From assembly GCF_963666525.1 (NCBI RefSeq), contig NZ_OY762905.1, positions 496,001 to 560,000 on the forward strand: 64,000 nt of DNA, written 5' to 3'. The notes under the pieces are model-generated. The model saw nothing but the letters and a program-made list of their open reading frames with translations, did no database searches and was not told where the DNA came from. The translations under genes and the position numbers were made by a program. Each line of letters begins with the position of its first letter. The first letter of the stretch is position 1. Positions 1 to 8,635 of the stretch are shown here, piece after piece. This DNA comes from an uncultured Cohaesibacter sp. (GTDB taxonomy: Bacteria; Pseudomonadota; Alphaproteobacteria; Rhizobiales; Cohaesibacteraceae).

Positions 1-662
1 ACCCCTTCCTCGGCGTGCGCGGCATTCGTCTTTCGCTGCGTCACACGGACATCTTCAAGCGCCAGCTTGAAGCCATCTATCGGGTGGCCAAGGCACAGGC
101 GGAAGAGTTGGGATCGACAGGCATTCACATCATGTTCCCGATGATCAGTGCCCTCAACGAGTTCCAGCAGGCCAAGGCTCTCGCTCAGGAAGTCCGTCAG
201 GCCGTAGGTGCTCCGGAACTGCCGCTTGGCATGATGATCGAAGTGCCATCTGCCGCCCTGCTGGCCGAGCATTTCGCCAGAGAGGCTGATTTCTTCTCGA
301 TTGGCACCAATGACCTGACGCAATATACGCTGGCAATGGATCGCATGAACCCTGATCTGCTGATGCCGCAGGACAACTACAGTCCCGCCCTGCTGCACAT
401 GATCGCCATGACGACCAAGGCTGCGAACGCAGCAGGCAAATGGGTCGGCGTCTGCGGCAACCTTGTTGCAGAACCAGACTTTGCAAAAATCCTCATAGGC
501 CTCGGCGTCAAGGAACTTTCGGTCAGCCCGGTAAACGTTCCTGCCCTCAAGGAACTGGTACGCTCGGTCGACCGTTCCCAGCTCGAGAGCCTCGTTCAGA
601 AAGCCCTTCAGGCGGGCACGCCCGAAGAGGTCAAGACAATCATTCGCGATACGGATCAATGA
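1..662 (+). CDS. Phosphoenolpyruvate-protein phosphotransferase (PTS enzyme I), C-terminal part
   Basis: Partial gene: the reading frame is already open at base 3 and the start lies upstream of the window. The visible ~219 residues are the C-terminal PEP-binding TIM-barrel domain of enzyme I, which takes phosphate from PEP and passes it to HPr for sugar uptake. The family motifs are present: the FLGVRGIR segment at the window edge, the MFPMIS strand, GTNDLTQY, and VGVCGN carrying the active-site cysteine. The next genes are a dehydrogenase and a 1-phosphofructokinase, so this is probably the multi-domain (FPr-like) phosphotransferase of a dedicated fructose-type PTS operon. Whether EIIA/HPr domains are fused cannot be seen. 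Confidence 0.9.
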   Translation, partial: PFLGVRGIRLSLRHTDIFKRQLEAIYRVAKAQAEELGSTGIHIMFPMISALNEFQQAKALAQEVRQAVGAPELPLGMMIEVPSAALLAEHFAREADFFSIGTNDLTQYTLAMDRMNPDLLMPQDNYSPALLHMIAMTTKAANAAGKWVGVCGNLVAEPDFAKILIGLGVKELSVSPVNVPALKELVRSVDRSQLESLVQKALQAGTPEEVKTIIRDTDQ

Positions 663-699
663 CCGGAAACGGCCAAAAACGGTACGAAGGAGTTTGGTG

Positions 700-2421
700 A
701 TGACAAACCACAGTGAGTACAAACAAGTAAACACTCCGAACTGGACCTGGAACATGTATGGCCCTGGCCTCGAGAACATCGGCAAGGATGGCCACCCGGA
801 GTCAATCAACGTCCCCACCCCGAATGACGATCAGTTGCTGGTCCGCGTCGAAGCGGTCGGCCTGTGTTTTTCGGATGTGAAGCTGATCAAGCAGGGCGGC
901 AGCCACCCCAAGCTCTACAACCGCGACCTGAAGAAGGAACCGGGCCGTCTGGGTCATGAAGCCGTGCTGACCATTCTGGAAGTGGGCGACAAGCTGCAGG
1001 ACCAGTTCTCGGCTGGCGAGCGCTATGCCGTGCAGCCCGACATCTATCAGAATGGCATGAGCACCGCCTATGGCTATACCATTCCGGGCGGTCTCATCCA
1101 GTATCATCTGATCGGCAAGGAAATGATGGAAACCGACCACGGGGTCTGCCTGCTCAAGGTGCCGGAAACCATGGGCATCGCCGAAGCCGCCCTGCTGGAG
1201 CCATGGGGTTGCGTCTGGGCTTCCTACACCCAGCGTCGTCGGCTCGATCCCAAGGATGGCGGCACTCTCTGGCTCATCGGTCAGCCCTCGCTTGAAAGAA
1301 CCTACCAGTTCTCCAAAGGCCTTGACGCCGCAGGCACCATCATCCTGACCGACGCCCCTGCCGAGATCAAGGCACTGGCCGAGAAGACCGGCAAGACCGT
1401 CGTCGAGCGCAATGGCCTCACCGTGGCCGACTATGACGCGCTTGCCAAGGAGTTCACCGATGGCAAAGGCTTCGACGACATCGTGTTGCTGGAGCCGAAA
1501 TCGGCCGAACAGGTCACCGAAGTGGCTCGCCTGATCGCCCGTCGCGGCACGCTCAACATGATCGGCACCAACAAACTGGACGGTCCGGTCAACACCGACG
1601 TCGGTCGCCTGCACTATGACTATATCGCCTTCATCGGCAACAACGGCACCGACATCAGCGACTCCTACGGCGAAGCCCGCAACCGCTGCGACCTGCACAA
1701 GGGTGGCACGGCCGTGTTTGTCGGCGCCGGTGGCCCGATGGGTCAGATGCATGTCCAGCGGGCCATTGAAATGGTCAACGGCCCGAAACGGGTCATCGTC
1801 ACGGACATCAATGACGAGCGCCTCGAAGAAGTCACCTCTCGCCTCAAGCCCCTCACCGAGGCCAATGGTCGCGAACTGCTCTCCTTCAACCCGATGACCT
1901 CCGACATCGCCCTCACCGACTATGTCATGCAACTGACCGACGGTGCTGGCGCAGATGACGTCGTGGTCTGCGTTCCGAACGGCCAGATCATGGAAGATTC
2001 GGCCAAGATGAGCGCTCCGGACGGCATGCTGGTGTTCTTCGCCGGTGTCCCCAATGGCACTCTGGCCAAGATCGACCTCAGCTCTGTCTATCTCAACAAC
2101 ATGCAGCTTACCGGCACCTCCGGTCTGACGATCCACGACCAGACCATGGTCATGGAAAACACCCTTGCCGGCAATCTGGCTCCCGCTGTCTGCGTTGCAG
2201 CGATCGGCGGCATGAATGTGGCCCGTGACGGCATTGAGGCCATGATGGACAGCAAATATCCGGGCAAGATTGTGATCTTCCCGCAGATCATGGACCTGCC
2301 TCTGATGGGGCTTGATGAGTTGCAGGAAAAACTGCCTGACGTCGCCAAGCATCTCGGTTCCGGCAATGTCTGGACCAAGGAAGCCGAAAAGGCGCTGCTG
2401 AAGCACTTCGAGGCTGCGTAA
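700..2421 (+). CDS. Zinc-type alcohol/polyol dehydrogenase with two nucleotide-binding domains (sorbose-1-phosphate reductase-like)
   Basis: 573 residues. The ATG at 700 is preferred because AAGGAG at 687-692 lies 7 nt before it; in-frame TTG and GTG codons lie just upstream. The N-terminus is a medium-chain dehydrogenase catalytic domain with zinc-ligand candidates C56 (GLCFSD) and H86-E87 (GHE). The four-cysteine structural zinc loop is not seen. A first Rossmann-like domain starts near residue 188 but has LIGQPS instead of a GxGxxG loop. A second Rossmann domain starts near residue 335 with an intact glycine loop GAGGPMG at 342-348. Ordinary members are about 350-410 residues, so this is a fused or duplicated architecture. 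Its place between a PTS phosphotransferase and 1-phosphofructokinase suggests it interconverts a sugar or polyol phosphate and a ketose 1-phosphate. The substrate is inferred only. Confidence 0.8.
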   Translation: MTNHSEYKQVNTPNWTWNMYGPGLENIGKDGHPESINVPTPNDDQLLVRVEAVGLCFSDVKLIKQGGSHPKLYNRDLKKEPGRLGHEAVLTILEVGDKLQDQFSAGERYAVQPDIYQNGMSTAYGYTIPGGLIQYHLIGKEMMETDHGVCLLKVPETMGIAEAALLEPWGCVWASYTQRRRLDPKDGGTLWLIGQPSLERTYQFSKGLDAAGTIILTDAPAEIKALAEKTGKTVVERNGLTVADYDALAKEFTDGKGFDDIVLLEPKSAEQVTEVARLIARRGTLNMIGTNKLDGPVNTDVGRLHYDYIAFIGNNGTDISDSYGEARNRCDLHKGGTAVFVGAGGPMGQMHVQRAIEMVNGPKRVIVTDINDERLEEVTSRLKPLTEANGRELLSFNPMTSDIALTDYVMQLTDGAGADDVVVCVPNGQIMEDSAKMSAPDGMLVFFAGVPNGTLAKIDLSSVYLNNMQLTGTSGLTIHDQTMVMENTLAGNLAPAVCVAAIGGMNVARDGIEAMMDSKYPGKIVIFPQIMDLPLMGLDELQEKLPDVAKHLGSGNVWTKEAEKALLKHFEAA

Positions 2422-3329
2422 TGATCTACACGCTCACCCTGAACCCTGCGGTCGATCTGGAATTGACCGCCAGTTCCTTGCGGTTCAACGAGGTCAACCG
2501 CGCCACCGACAGTCGCAAGGACTGCGGTGGCAAGGGCCTCAATGTGTCCCGAATGCTGAAGAATCTCGGGTTCGTCAGCACTGCCATGGGCTTTACCGGC
2601 GGCAAGAGCGGGGAATGGATTGAGGCGCAGATGGATTCGCTCGGCATCGCTGTCGACTTCACGCCGATTGCCGGGGAAACCCGCACCAACGTGAGCTTCG
2701 TTGCTGCCGACGAGGGTAACCACATCAAGGTCAACGACCCCGGTCCGTCGGTGTCGCAAGGCGAGTTCGACGCCCTTCTCGATCGCGTCAGGGAAAAGGC
2801 CGCTGCCGGTGACTGGTGGGTCTTGGCCGGCAGCCTGCCACAAGGTGTCAGCAAGGATGCCTATGGCCGTCTGGTCGAGATCATCCAGAGTGCCGGAGGC
2901 CATGTTCTGCTCGATACCAGTGGCGAAGCCTTGCGTCTCGCTGCAGCAGCAGGGCCAACGCTGGTCAAACCCAATCTGGAAGAAGCACAGGAAATCCTAG
3001 GTGACACCACTCTGCCCGCTTCTGCCTGCATTGAACAGATCAGCGGCCTCGGCCCAAAACAGGTGGTCATCTCGCTCGGCAAGGACGGGGTTGCCTTCTC
3101 GACCGATGGAGGAGCCGCAACCATTTCCAGCCCGAAGATAGTCGAGAAGAACCCGACCGGCGCAGGAGATTCCCTCGTGGCCGGACTGGTCTTCAGCCTC
3201 AATCGCGGCGACAGTCTGGCGGACGCAGTCCGGTTCGGTGCAGCCTGTGGCGCCGCAACAGCCTCCCTGCCGGGCACGGAACTGGGCAGTCTGCAACAGG
3301 TGAACGATCTGCTTGCAACAATGCAATAA
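2421..3329 (+). CDS. fruK: 1-phosphofructokinase (PfkB family)
   Basis: 302 residues, the usual length. It phosphorylates fructose 1-phosphate (or a related ketose phosphate) to the bisphosphate, joining PTS-imported sugar to glycolysis. Both PfkB signatures are clear: the N-terminal GGKGLNVSRML stretch (G36-G37-K38) and the C-terminal PTGAGDSLVAG, with catalytic Asp at about 250. The ATG shares one base with the TAA of the dehydrogenase gene, so the two are translationally coupled. LacC-type tagatose-6-phosphate kinase is the main alternative. A strong terminator follows directly, making this the last gene of the PTS operon. Confidence 0.88.
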   Translation: MIYTLTLNPAVDLELTASSLRFNEVNRATDSRKDCGGKGLNVSRMLKNLGFVSTAMGFTGGKSGEWIEAQMDSLGIAVDFTPIAGETRTNVSFVAADEGNHIKVNDPGPSVSQGEFDALLDRVREKAAAGDWWVLAGSLPQGVSKDAYGRLVEIIQSAGGHVLLDTSGEALRLAAAAGPTLVKPNLEEAQEILGDTTLPASACIEQISGLGPKQVVISLGKDGVAFSTDGGAATISSPKIVEKNPTGAGDSLVAGLVFSLNRGDSLADAVRFGAACGAATASLPGTELGSLQQVNDLLATMQ

Positions 3330-3355
3330 GTCGATTTTCGCTGGACAGCGGAGTG

Positions 3356-3403
3356 TCAGGGCTCGCAACGTGGTTTCATCCCGTTGCGAGCCCTGATTTT
3401 TTT
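3356..3403 (+). terminator. Rho-independent terminator of the PTS sugar operon
   Basis: A perfect 15-bp stem (TCAGGGCTCGCAACG at 3356-3370 with its complement at 3382-3396), an 11-nt loop and seven T at 3397-3403. It begins 26 nt after the fruK stop. Confidence 0.92.
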
Positions 3404-3471
3404 GAAAATCACAACGGGTGCCCGTCCAATGCTAGGCCTACAGGACTGCGGGCTTTGCTACGGACCGGGCC

Positions 3472-4851
3472 TCAGGGATCCGGACTCAGAATGAAGGGCT
3501 CGCTGGCCGACAGTTTGAACACATGCGCCAGCCGTTCGATCTCGTGTGGTTCAAGGCGCCCCGTCCCGAGCCGGATATGCCCGGTTTCATGCATCGAGAA
3601 GCGGGACCCCGGCAGCGCCGCAATATCGTGGGCGGCCAAGGTGATCAGGGCGAAGGTTTCCGAATGCACGGGTGCCAGAAGGCAAAGCCCCGCCCCGTCC
3701 GGAACATCAACCCCGCAGTCCCGCAAATGCCGCGCCAGCAGATTGCGCCGGTCTCGATAGGTCTTGGTCGCCGTTGCAACGAGCCGTTGGGTCTCATCAT
3801 CCTGCAGCAGCCACGAGACGGCAGCCTGCAAGATCCGGCTGGTCCAGGCGGCGCTGAAGGCCCGATAGGACTGGATCTGCTCGACCAGATACTCCGAGCC
3901 GGACAACACGGCCATGCGCAGGTCTGGGCCATAGGCCTTGGAGAAGGACCGGATGTGAATGGTCCGGTCAGGGAACCGGTCCCCCAGGGACTGGGGCGGT
4001 GCCAGCGAGATATCACCCAGCCCATCATCCTCGATGATCAGCGCGTCACTCTTGGATAGGATGTCGCCCAATTCCTGCATGCGGTCGGGGTGCAAGAACA
4101 GGCCGGTAACGGCACTGATGCGCGGTTGCAGGATGAAGACCGAAGGGTTTTCCTTGAGTATGGCATGCAGCGACTGGGGGGTCGGCCCATGGTCGTCATT
4201 CTCGACCAGCAGGATCGAAACCCGCAAATCCTCGAGAATGTCGAGAATGCGCATCGGAACAGGAGCCTCGACCGCAACCACGGAGCCTGGCGGGACCAGC
4301 GCATGCAGCGCCGTGTAGAGTGCGTTGTAGCCACCATTTGTTGCCAGCATGGAAGCCGCGTTGTTCGGCCACAAGGGACGCAACACCCTCTCGAGCTCTG
4401 GCAGGATGCGGACTCGCACATAGCTGTTGAGCCCCTCGGCATGGGTGCCATAATCGAGCGCCTCGCCGAGCGGCGGCAGCAGCTTCATGTCAGGCACGGC
4501 AACGGAGAGGTTGAGCGCGATGCGCTCAAAATGTCCCTGCGCCGAAACGCGGGACGGCCGCGGGGCAAAGCTCGATCCGGTCACAAAGGTTCCATTGCGC
4601 CCGCGCCCTGTCAGGACGCGCAGCCGTCGCAATTCCTTCCAGGCCTGAGACAGCGTGCTGGGACTGATCTTCAGCTCATAGGCGAGATCACGCAGGGACG
4701 GCAACCGGGCGCCGACCGGCAACACCCCATTGCGCACCAAAGTGGCAGTATCCCGAGCTATTCCGGTTGCGCTCCGGTCCTTCAGGTGACCCGCAAGTGT
4801 TTCTGAATCGATGTTTTGCATCAGTACATTCTTTTTAATGTTTAGGTGCAT
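3472..4851 (-). CDS. MocR-type transcriptional regulator (GntR HTH fused to aminotransferase-like domain)
   Basis: 459 residues. Residues ~15-85 form a winged helix of GntR type (GARLPSLRDLA, SPSTLSQAWKELR). The rest has the fold-type I aminotransferase layout, with the PLP-binding lysine near residue 305 in SFSKAYGPDLR, so a pyridoxal phosphate or aldimine effector is likely. MocR proteins usually control an adjacent divergent gene, and here the cytosolic protein at 4919 and the amino acid ABC operon are transcribed away from it. The intergenic region has repeated CTAAT and an inverted repeat that could be its binding site. ATG at 4821 (residue 11) is an alternative start; neither has a strong ribosome binding site. 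Confidence 0.88.
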   Translation of the reverse strand: MHLNIKKNVLMQNIDSETLAGHLKDRSATGIARDTATLVRNGVLPVGARLPSLRDLAYELKISPSTLSQAWKELRRLRVLTGRGRNGTFVTGSSFAPRPSRVSAQGHFERIALNLSVAVPDMKLLPPLGEALDYGTHAEGLNSYVRVRILPELERVLRPLWPNNAASMLATNGGYNALYTALHALVPPGSVVAVEAPVPMRILDILEDLRVSILLVENDDHGPTPQSLHAILKENPSVFILQPRISAVTGLFLHPDRMQELGDILSKSDALIIEDDGLGDISLAPPQSLGDRFPDRTIHIRSFSKAYGPDLRMAVLSGSEYLVEQIQSYRAFSAAWTSRILQAAVSWLLQDDETQRLVATATKTYRDRRNLLARHLRDCGVDVPDGAGLCLLAPVHSETFALITLAAHDIAALPGSRFSMHETGHIRLGTGRLEPHEIERLAHVFKLSASEPFILSPDP

Positions 4852-4876
4852 AATAACATTTGATGAAGACTGTTTG

Positions 4877-4915
4877 AAGCCCTAATCCTAATACAAAGTG
4901 CTAATATGAGGGCTT
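4877..4915. promoter_or_regulatory. Candidate MocR operator in the divergent intergenic region
   Basis: A 7-bp perfect inverted repeat, AAGCCCT (4877-4883) and AGGGCTT (4909-4915), encloses three CTAAT copies at 4882-4886, 4888-4892 and 4901-4905. The right arm overlaps the GAGGG ribosome binding site of the gene at 4919. MocR proteins commonly bind repeats in the intergenic space; binding here is inferred. Confidence 0.4.
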
Positions 4916-4918
4916 CCA

Positions 4919-5872
4919 ATGACACTAGAAATTCGGCTCGCCGTAAGAGACTGGGACTATATGTCCCCGCTGGCTTTGGGAGAGGTTTCATCTCCCCGGC
5001 TGGATCTCAAACTGTTCCGCGTGGGCACATTGCCCGACAGTCTGAGCGACGACACGCCCTATAATGCGTTCGAAACCTCCTTCAGCCGCCATCTGTCAGC
5101 GGTCGAAGCAGGTAACCACAAGAACACGGCCATCCCGAACTTCCTGATGCGCGGCTTCCGTCATCAGTGCATCCTGACCCGCAAGGACAGCCGCCTGACC
5201 AGCATCGAGGATCTGCGCGGCAAACGGATTGGCGTAACGGGATGGCGAGACTCCGGCAACGTCTGGACCCGGATGATCCTGCGCTCCAAAGGCATCAACA
5301 CCGAAGATGCCTATTGGTACGCCGGACGTCTTACCGATGGCCACCCCATTCAGGACCGCCTCGACGGCTTCGGAATGCCCGGCCGCATCGAAGCAATGCC
5401 CGATGAAGAGCCAATGATGGACTCGCTGGCCAGAGGATGGCTGGATGTCGTCTTCACGCCATTCATGCCCAAGGGCTTCTTTGAAGCATCGTCCCAGTTC
5501 CGCCAGTTGCTGCCGAATCTTTCGGCCAGTCAGGCAGATTATTTCCAGACCGTCGGTTATGTGCCGGGCATTCATGTCCTGACCATGAATTCGGCCCTTC
5601 TGGAAGAGCATCCATGGGCAGCTCAGGAACTGAGCGACCTGCTGGACCAGTCCCGTGATGTCTGGATGCAGAAACGCATCCGCTATGCCGACACCACACC
5701 ATTCTTCATGTCCGATCTGATCGAGACCGCTTCTCTGCTGCCATCAACCTGGGGCGACAGCGGCATCGAGGCAAACCGGAAAATGATCAACGACTTCATC
5801 GATGAAATGTACGATCAGGCCATTCTTGGCCGTCGTCTCAACATTGATGAAGTATTCCCTGTCAAAAAATAG
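4919..5872 (+). CDS. Periplasmic-binding-fold protein, 4,5-dihydroxyphthalate decarboxylase-like, apparently cytosolic
   Basis: 317 residues. The start is supported by GAGGG six nt upstream. The sequence resembles the type 2 periplasmic-binding-protein fold of the 4,5-dihydroxyphthalate decarboxylase/NMT1 superfamily: a first lobe with YNAFETSFSRHL, then TSIEDLRGKRIGVTGWRDSGNVWTR, where binding proteins hold the ligand. There is no signal peptide or lipobox, so it should stay in the cytoplasm and may be an enzyme rather than a transport receptor. It lies 36 nt ahead of a canonical secreted binding protein, apparently in the same operon and divergent from a MocR regulator. A decarboxylase or hydrolase acting on the imported compound is an inference. 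Confidence 0.65.
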   Translation: MTLEIRLAVRDWDYMSPLALGEVSSPRLDLKLFRVGTLPDSLSDDTPYNAFETSFSRHLSAVEAGNHKNTAIPNFLMRGFRHQCILTRKDSRLTSIEDLRGKRIGVTGWRDSGNVWTRMILRSKGINTEDAYWYAGRLTDGHPIQDRLDGFGMPGRIEAMPDEEPMMDSLARGWLDVVFTPFMPKGFFEASSQFRQLLPNLSASQADYFQTVGYVPGIHVLTMNSALLEEHPWAAQELSDLLDQSRDVWMQKRIRYADTTPFFMSDLIETASLLPSTWGDSGIEANRKMINDFIDEMYDQAILGRRLNIDEVFPVKK

Positions 5873-5908
5873 TAAAAACAACCAATCACCCAATAGAGGA
5901 ATATTCCC

Positions 5909-6775
5909 ATGAAAAAGACTTCCCTTCTTAGCGTGACCCTTCTTGCCGGCATGCTGTCTGTTTCCGCTCAGGCAGCCCAGACAATGAACAAGGACCTGCA
6001 TGCAAAACTGCCCGCTTCCATCCAGGAATCCGGCAAGATGGTCGCAGTCAACAACGGCTCCTTCCCTCCGTATGAATTCGTGGAAGGCACCAAGCTGACC
6101 GGCGCCACGGCAGACCTGTCGCACGCAGTTGGTGAAATCCTTGGCGTAGAAATCTCCCATGCATCGGTTGCCGGCCTCTCCGCAGTCCTCAGCGGTATCG
6201 CAGCAGACCGTTACCAGTTCGCCATGGGCCCCATCGGTGACTTCCCGAAACGCCGCACCTCCAACGACTTTGTCGACTGGGTGAACGAATTCGTGGTCTT
6301 CGCCGTGCAGAAAGGCAACCCGCAGAATATTGACGACCTGTCCACCGTATGTGGCAAGCGCATTGCCGTGATGTCCGGTGGCTCCGCAGAACGCGTCATC
6401 ATCGCCCAGTCCAAGAAATGCGAAGACGAAGGCAAGACCGCGATCGACATCAAGTCCTTCACCGACCAGCCGACCTCCATCATGGCCGTTCGTGCCGACC
6501 GTGCTGACGCCTTCTTCTCTTCCCAGGCTCCTCTGACCTATTTCGTGCAGACCTCCGAAGGTCAGCTCGAACTGGCTGGCATCGGCAAGGCCAACGGCTT
6601 CCCGCGCCTGTTCCAGGGCGCAGTGGTACCGAAGGATTCCCCGCTCGGCCCGGTTCTCGAAGAAGCCATCAAGATCCTCAAGGACAATGGCACCTATGAA
6701 GAGATCATGAAAAAATGGGGCCTCGAAAACAACATGATCGATGAAATCGGCATGAATCTCGGCGAGGCTCTGTAA
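5909..6775 (+). CDS. Polar amino acid ABC transporter substrate-binding protein
   Basis: 288 residues, family 3 solute-binding protein. A Sec signal peptide runs from MKKTSLL through a hydrophobic core to an AQA cleavage site near residue 23. The mature protein carries the family signatures NNGSFPPYEFVEGTKLTGATADL and, later, LGPVLEEAIKILKDNGTYEEIMKKWGL. It should capture an amino acid or related small acid in the periplasm and deliver it to the permease encoded 2 nt downstream. The ligand cannot be told from sequence; the adjacent M20 amidohydrolase hints at an N-acylated amino acid. Confidence 0.9.
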   Translation: MKKTSLLSVTLLAGMLSVSAQAAQTMNKDLHAKLPASIQESGKMVAVNNGSFPPYEFVEGTKLTGATADLSHAVGEILGVEISHASVAGLSAVLSGIAADRYQFAMGPIGDFPKRRTSNDFVDWVNEFVVFAVQKGNPQNIDDLSTVCGKRIAVMSGGSAERVIIAQSKKCEDEGKTAIDIKSFTDQPTSIMAVRADRADAFFSSQAPLTYFVQTSEGQLELAGIGKANGFPRLFQGAVVPKDSPLGPVLEEAIKILKDNGTYEEIMKKWGLENNMIDEIGMNLGEAL

Positions 6776-6777
6776 AG

Positions 6778-7710
6778 ATGAAGACTGCGCCCCTGCCTGA
6801 ATTGCAAGACAGTCCGGAAGACTCCCTGCGCGATGTCGCTGGGGCGCATCTTCCTTTGCCAAAGAGCAAGATCATCCTCTGGGTGGTCGTGCTGCTTTTT
6901 GGCTCCGACTTTGCATTGACCGTGGCCACGAACAAGAACTTCGGATGGCCGACGGTCGGACATTATTTTTTCAATGAAACGGTGCTACAGGGCCTCTGGG
7001 TCACCCTTTGGCTGGCCGTCGTCAGCATGCTGATCGGTGTGGTTCTCGGCTTGCCGATTGCCATCGGCCGCATGTCGAAGGATCCGTTGGCCCGCGGCCT
7101 GTCCAACGCCTATGTCTGGATCTTCCGCGGCACCCCGCTGCTGGTCCAGTTGATCATCTGGTACAACCTGTCTTTCCTGTTCCCCAAGATCGCGCTCAAG
7201 ATCCCGTTCGGGCCCAGTCTGGTCCAATGGGACGCCAATGCAGTGATCACCCCGATCACTGCCGCCATCATCGGCCTTGCCCTCAACGAGGCGGCCTACA
7301 TGGCAGAGATCATTCGCGGCGGTCTGCTGTCAGTCCCTCGTGGCCAACGGGAAACCGCCGAGGCTTTCGGCATGAAGCCGATGCGCGCCCTGTGGCGGAT
7401 CATCATTCCGCAGGCCATGAAGACCATCGTGCCGCCAACCGGCAACCAGTTCATCAACATGATCAAGGCAACCTCTCTGGTGTCGGTGATCGCTATGGCC
7501 GATCTGCTCTATTCGGTCCAGTCGATCTACAATCGCACATTCGAGGTCATCCCCCTGTTGATGGTCGCCGTGCTCTGGTATCTGCTCATCACCTCGATCC
7601 TCAGCTACGCCCAGTCCCACATCGAGCGCTACTATTCGCGCGGGGATTCGATGCATGCTGCCCGCAGCACATCAGATGACGCCAAGACAACAGAAGAGGA
7701 CGCAAAATGA
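6778..7710 (+). CDS. Polar amino acid ABC transporter permease (HisM/GlnP family)
   Basis: 310 residues. A 35-residue N-terminal tail precedes the first membrane helix ([18 protein letters not shown]). A typical binding-protein-dependent permease domain follows, with the EAA-type loop near [20 protein letters not shown], which docks the ATPase. It starts two bases after the binding protein stop and its end overlaps the ATPase start by 4 nt (ATGA), so the three genes are co-translated. Only one permease gene is present, so the channel is probably a homodimer. Confidence 0.92.
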   Translation: MKTAPLPELQDSPEDSLRDVAGAHLPLPKSKIILWVVVLLFGSDFALTVATNKNFGWPTVGHYFFNETVLQGLWVTLWLAVVSMLIGVVLGLPIAIGRMSKDPLARGLSNAYVWIFRGTPLLVQLIIWYNLSFLFPKIALKIPFGPSLVQWDANAVITPITAAIIGLALNEAAYMAEIIRGGLLSVPRGQRETAEAFGMKPMRALWRIIIPQAMKTIVPPTGNQFINMIKATSLVSVIAMADLLYSVQSIYNRTFEVIPLLMVAVLWYLLITSILSYAQSHIERYYSRGDSMHAARSTSDDAKTTEEDAK

Positions 7711-8471
7711 CCAGCCCCATCTTGCGTGCACGCAACCTGCACAAGTCCTTTGGCAACAATGAAGTGCTCAAGGGCATCGATCTCGATGTTGCCCCGTCCG
7801 AAGTGGTCGCCATCCTTGGGCCGTCCGGATCGGGAAAGTCCACCTTCCTGCGCTGCATCAACCGGCTTGAACATGTCGACAAGGGCTTCATCGAAGTTGA
7901 TGGAGAACAGATCGGCTATCAGCTCAAGAACGGCAAGCTCGTCGCCCTGCCCAATGCCGCCATCGCCCGGCAACGGGGCAAGATGGGCATGGTTTTCCAG
8001 AGCTTCAACCTGTTCCCGCACATGACGGTTCTGCAGAATGTCATCGAGGCACCGGTCGGTGTGCATCGGGTCAACAAGGCCGAGGCCATCGAAACCGCCA
8101 GGGAACTGATTGCCAAGGTGGGATTGTCGGAAAAGCTCAACGCTTATCCCGGCCAGCTCTCCGGCGGCCAGCAGCAGCGGGTGGCCATTGCACGTGCTCT
8201 GGCCATCAAACCGAAGATCCTGCTGTTTGATGAACCGACATCGGCGCTAGATCCGGAACTGGTTGGCGAGGTGCTGGCCACGATGCGTGATCTGGCCTCT
8301 CAGGGCCTCACGATGATCGTGGTGACCCATGAAATCGGCTTCGCCCGTGAGGCTGCGGATCGTGTTGTCTTCATGGATGGCGGCTACGTCATCGAGCAGG
8401 GCAAGCCGGAGGATGTTCTGGTCAAGCCGCAACATGCCCGGACACAGGCATTCCTGTCGCGTTTCATCTAG
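7707..8471 (+). CDS. Polar amino acid ABC transporter ATP-binding protein
   Basis: 254 residues. Complete ABC ATPase: Walker [11 protein letters not shown]-loop at [11 protein letters not shown], signature LSGGQQQR, Walker [13 protein letters not shown] and the switch histidine in VTHEIGFA. This layout is that of the GlnQ/HisP group and powers the permease encoded just upstream. It closes the ABC unit; the amidohydrolase begins about 165 nt later on the same strand. Confidence 0.93.
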   Translation: MTSPILRARNLHKSFGNNEVLKGIDLDVAPSEVVAILGPSGSGKSTFLRCINRLEHVDKGFIEVDGEQIGYQLKNGKLVALPNAAIARQRGKMGMVFQSFNLFPHMTVLQNVIEAPVGVHRVNKAEAIETARELIAKVGLSEKLNAYPGQLSGGQQQRVAIARALAIKPKILLFDEPTSALDPELVGEVLATMRDLASQGLTMIVVTHEIGFAREAADRVVFMDGGYVIEQGKPEDVLVKPQHARTQAFLSRFI

Positions 8472-8635
8472 CGCGCGTTCCGTTAAATCGGCATCGATTT
8501 ATCGAAAAGAATTCGCGCCCGTACAAATAGTTAGCGCAAGTCAAGTGAATGCAAATGAACGCGACAAGCTCTAGCCTTGTCACGCGGTCCCGAAAGTCAG
8601 CTTTAAGAGGAAGGTGCCTCCGGCATCTCGTTCCA

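Noticed and set aside
802-2406. 534-codon open frame antisense to the two-Rossmann dehydrogenase
   Set aside because: It mirrors a clear conserved gene; the open antisense frame follows from third-position GC bias, and its translation has no recognisable domain.
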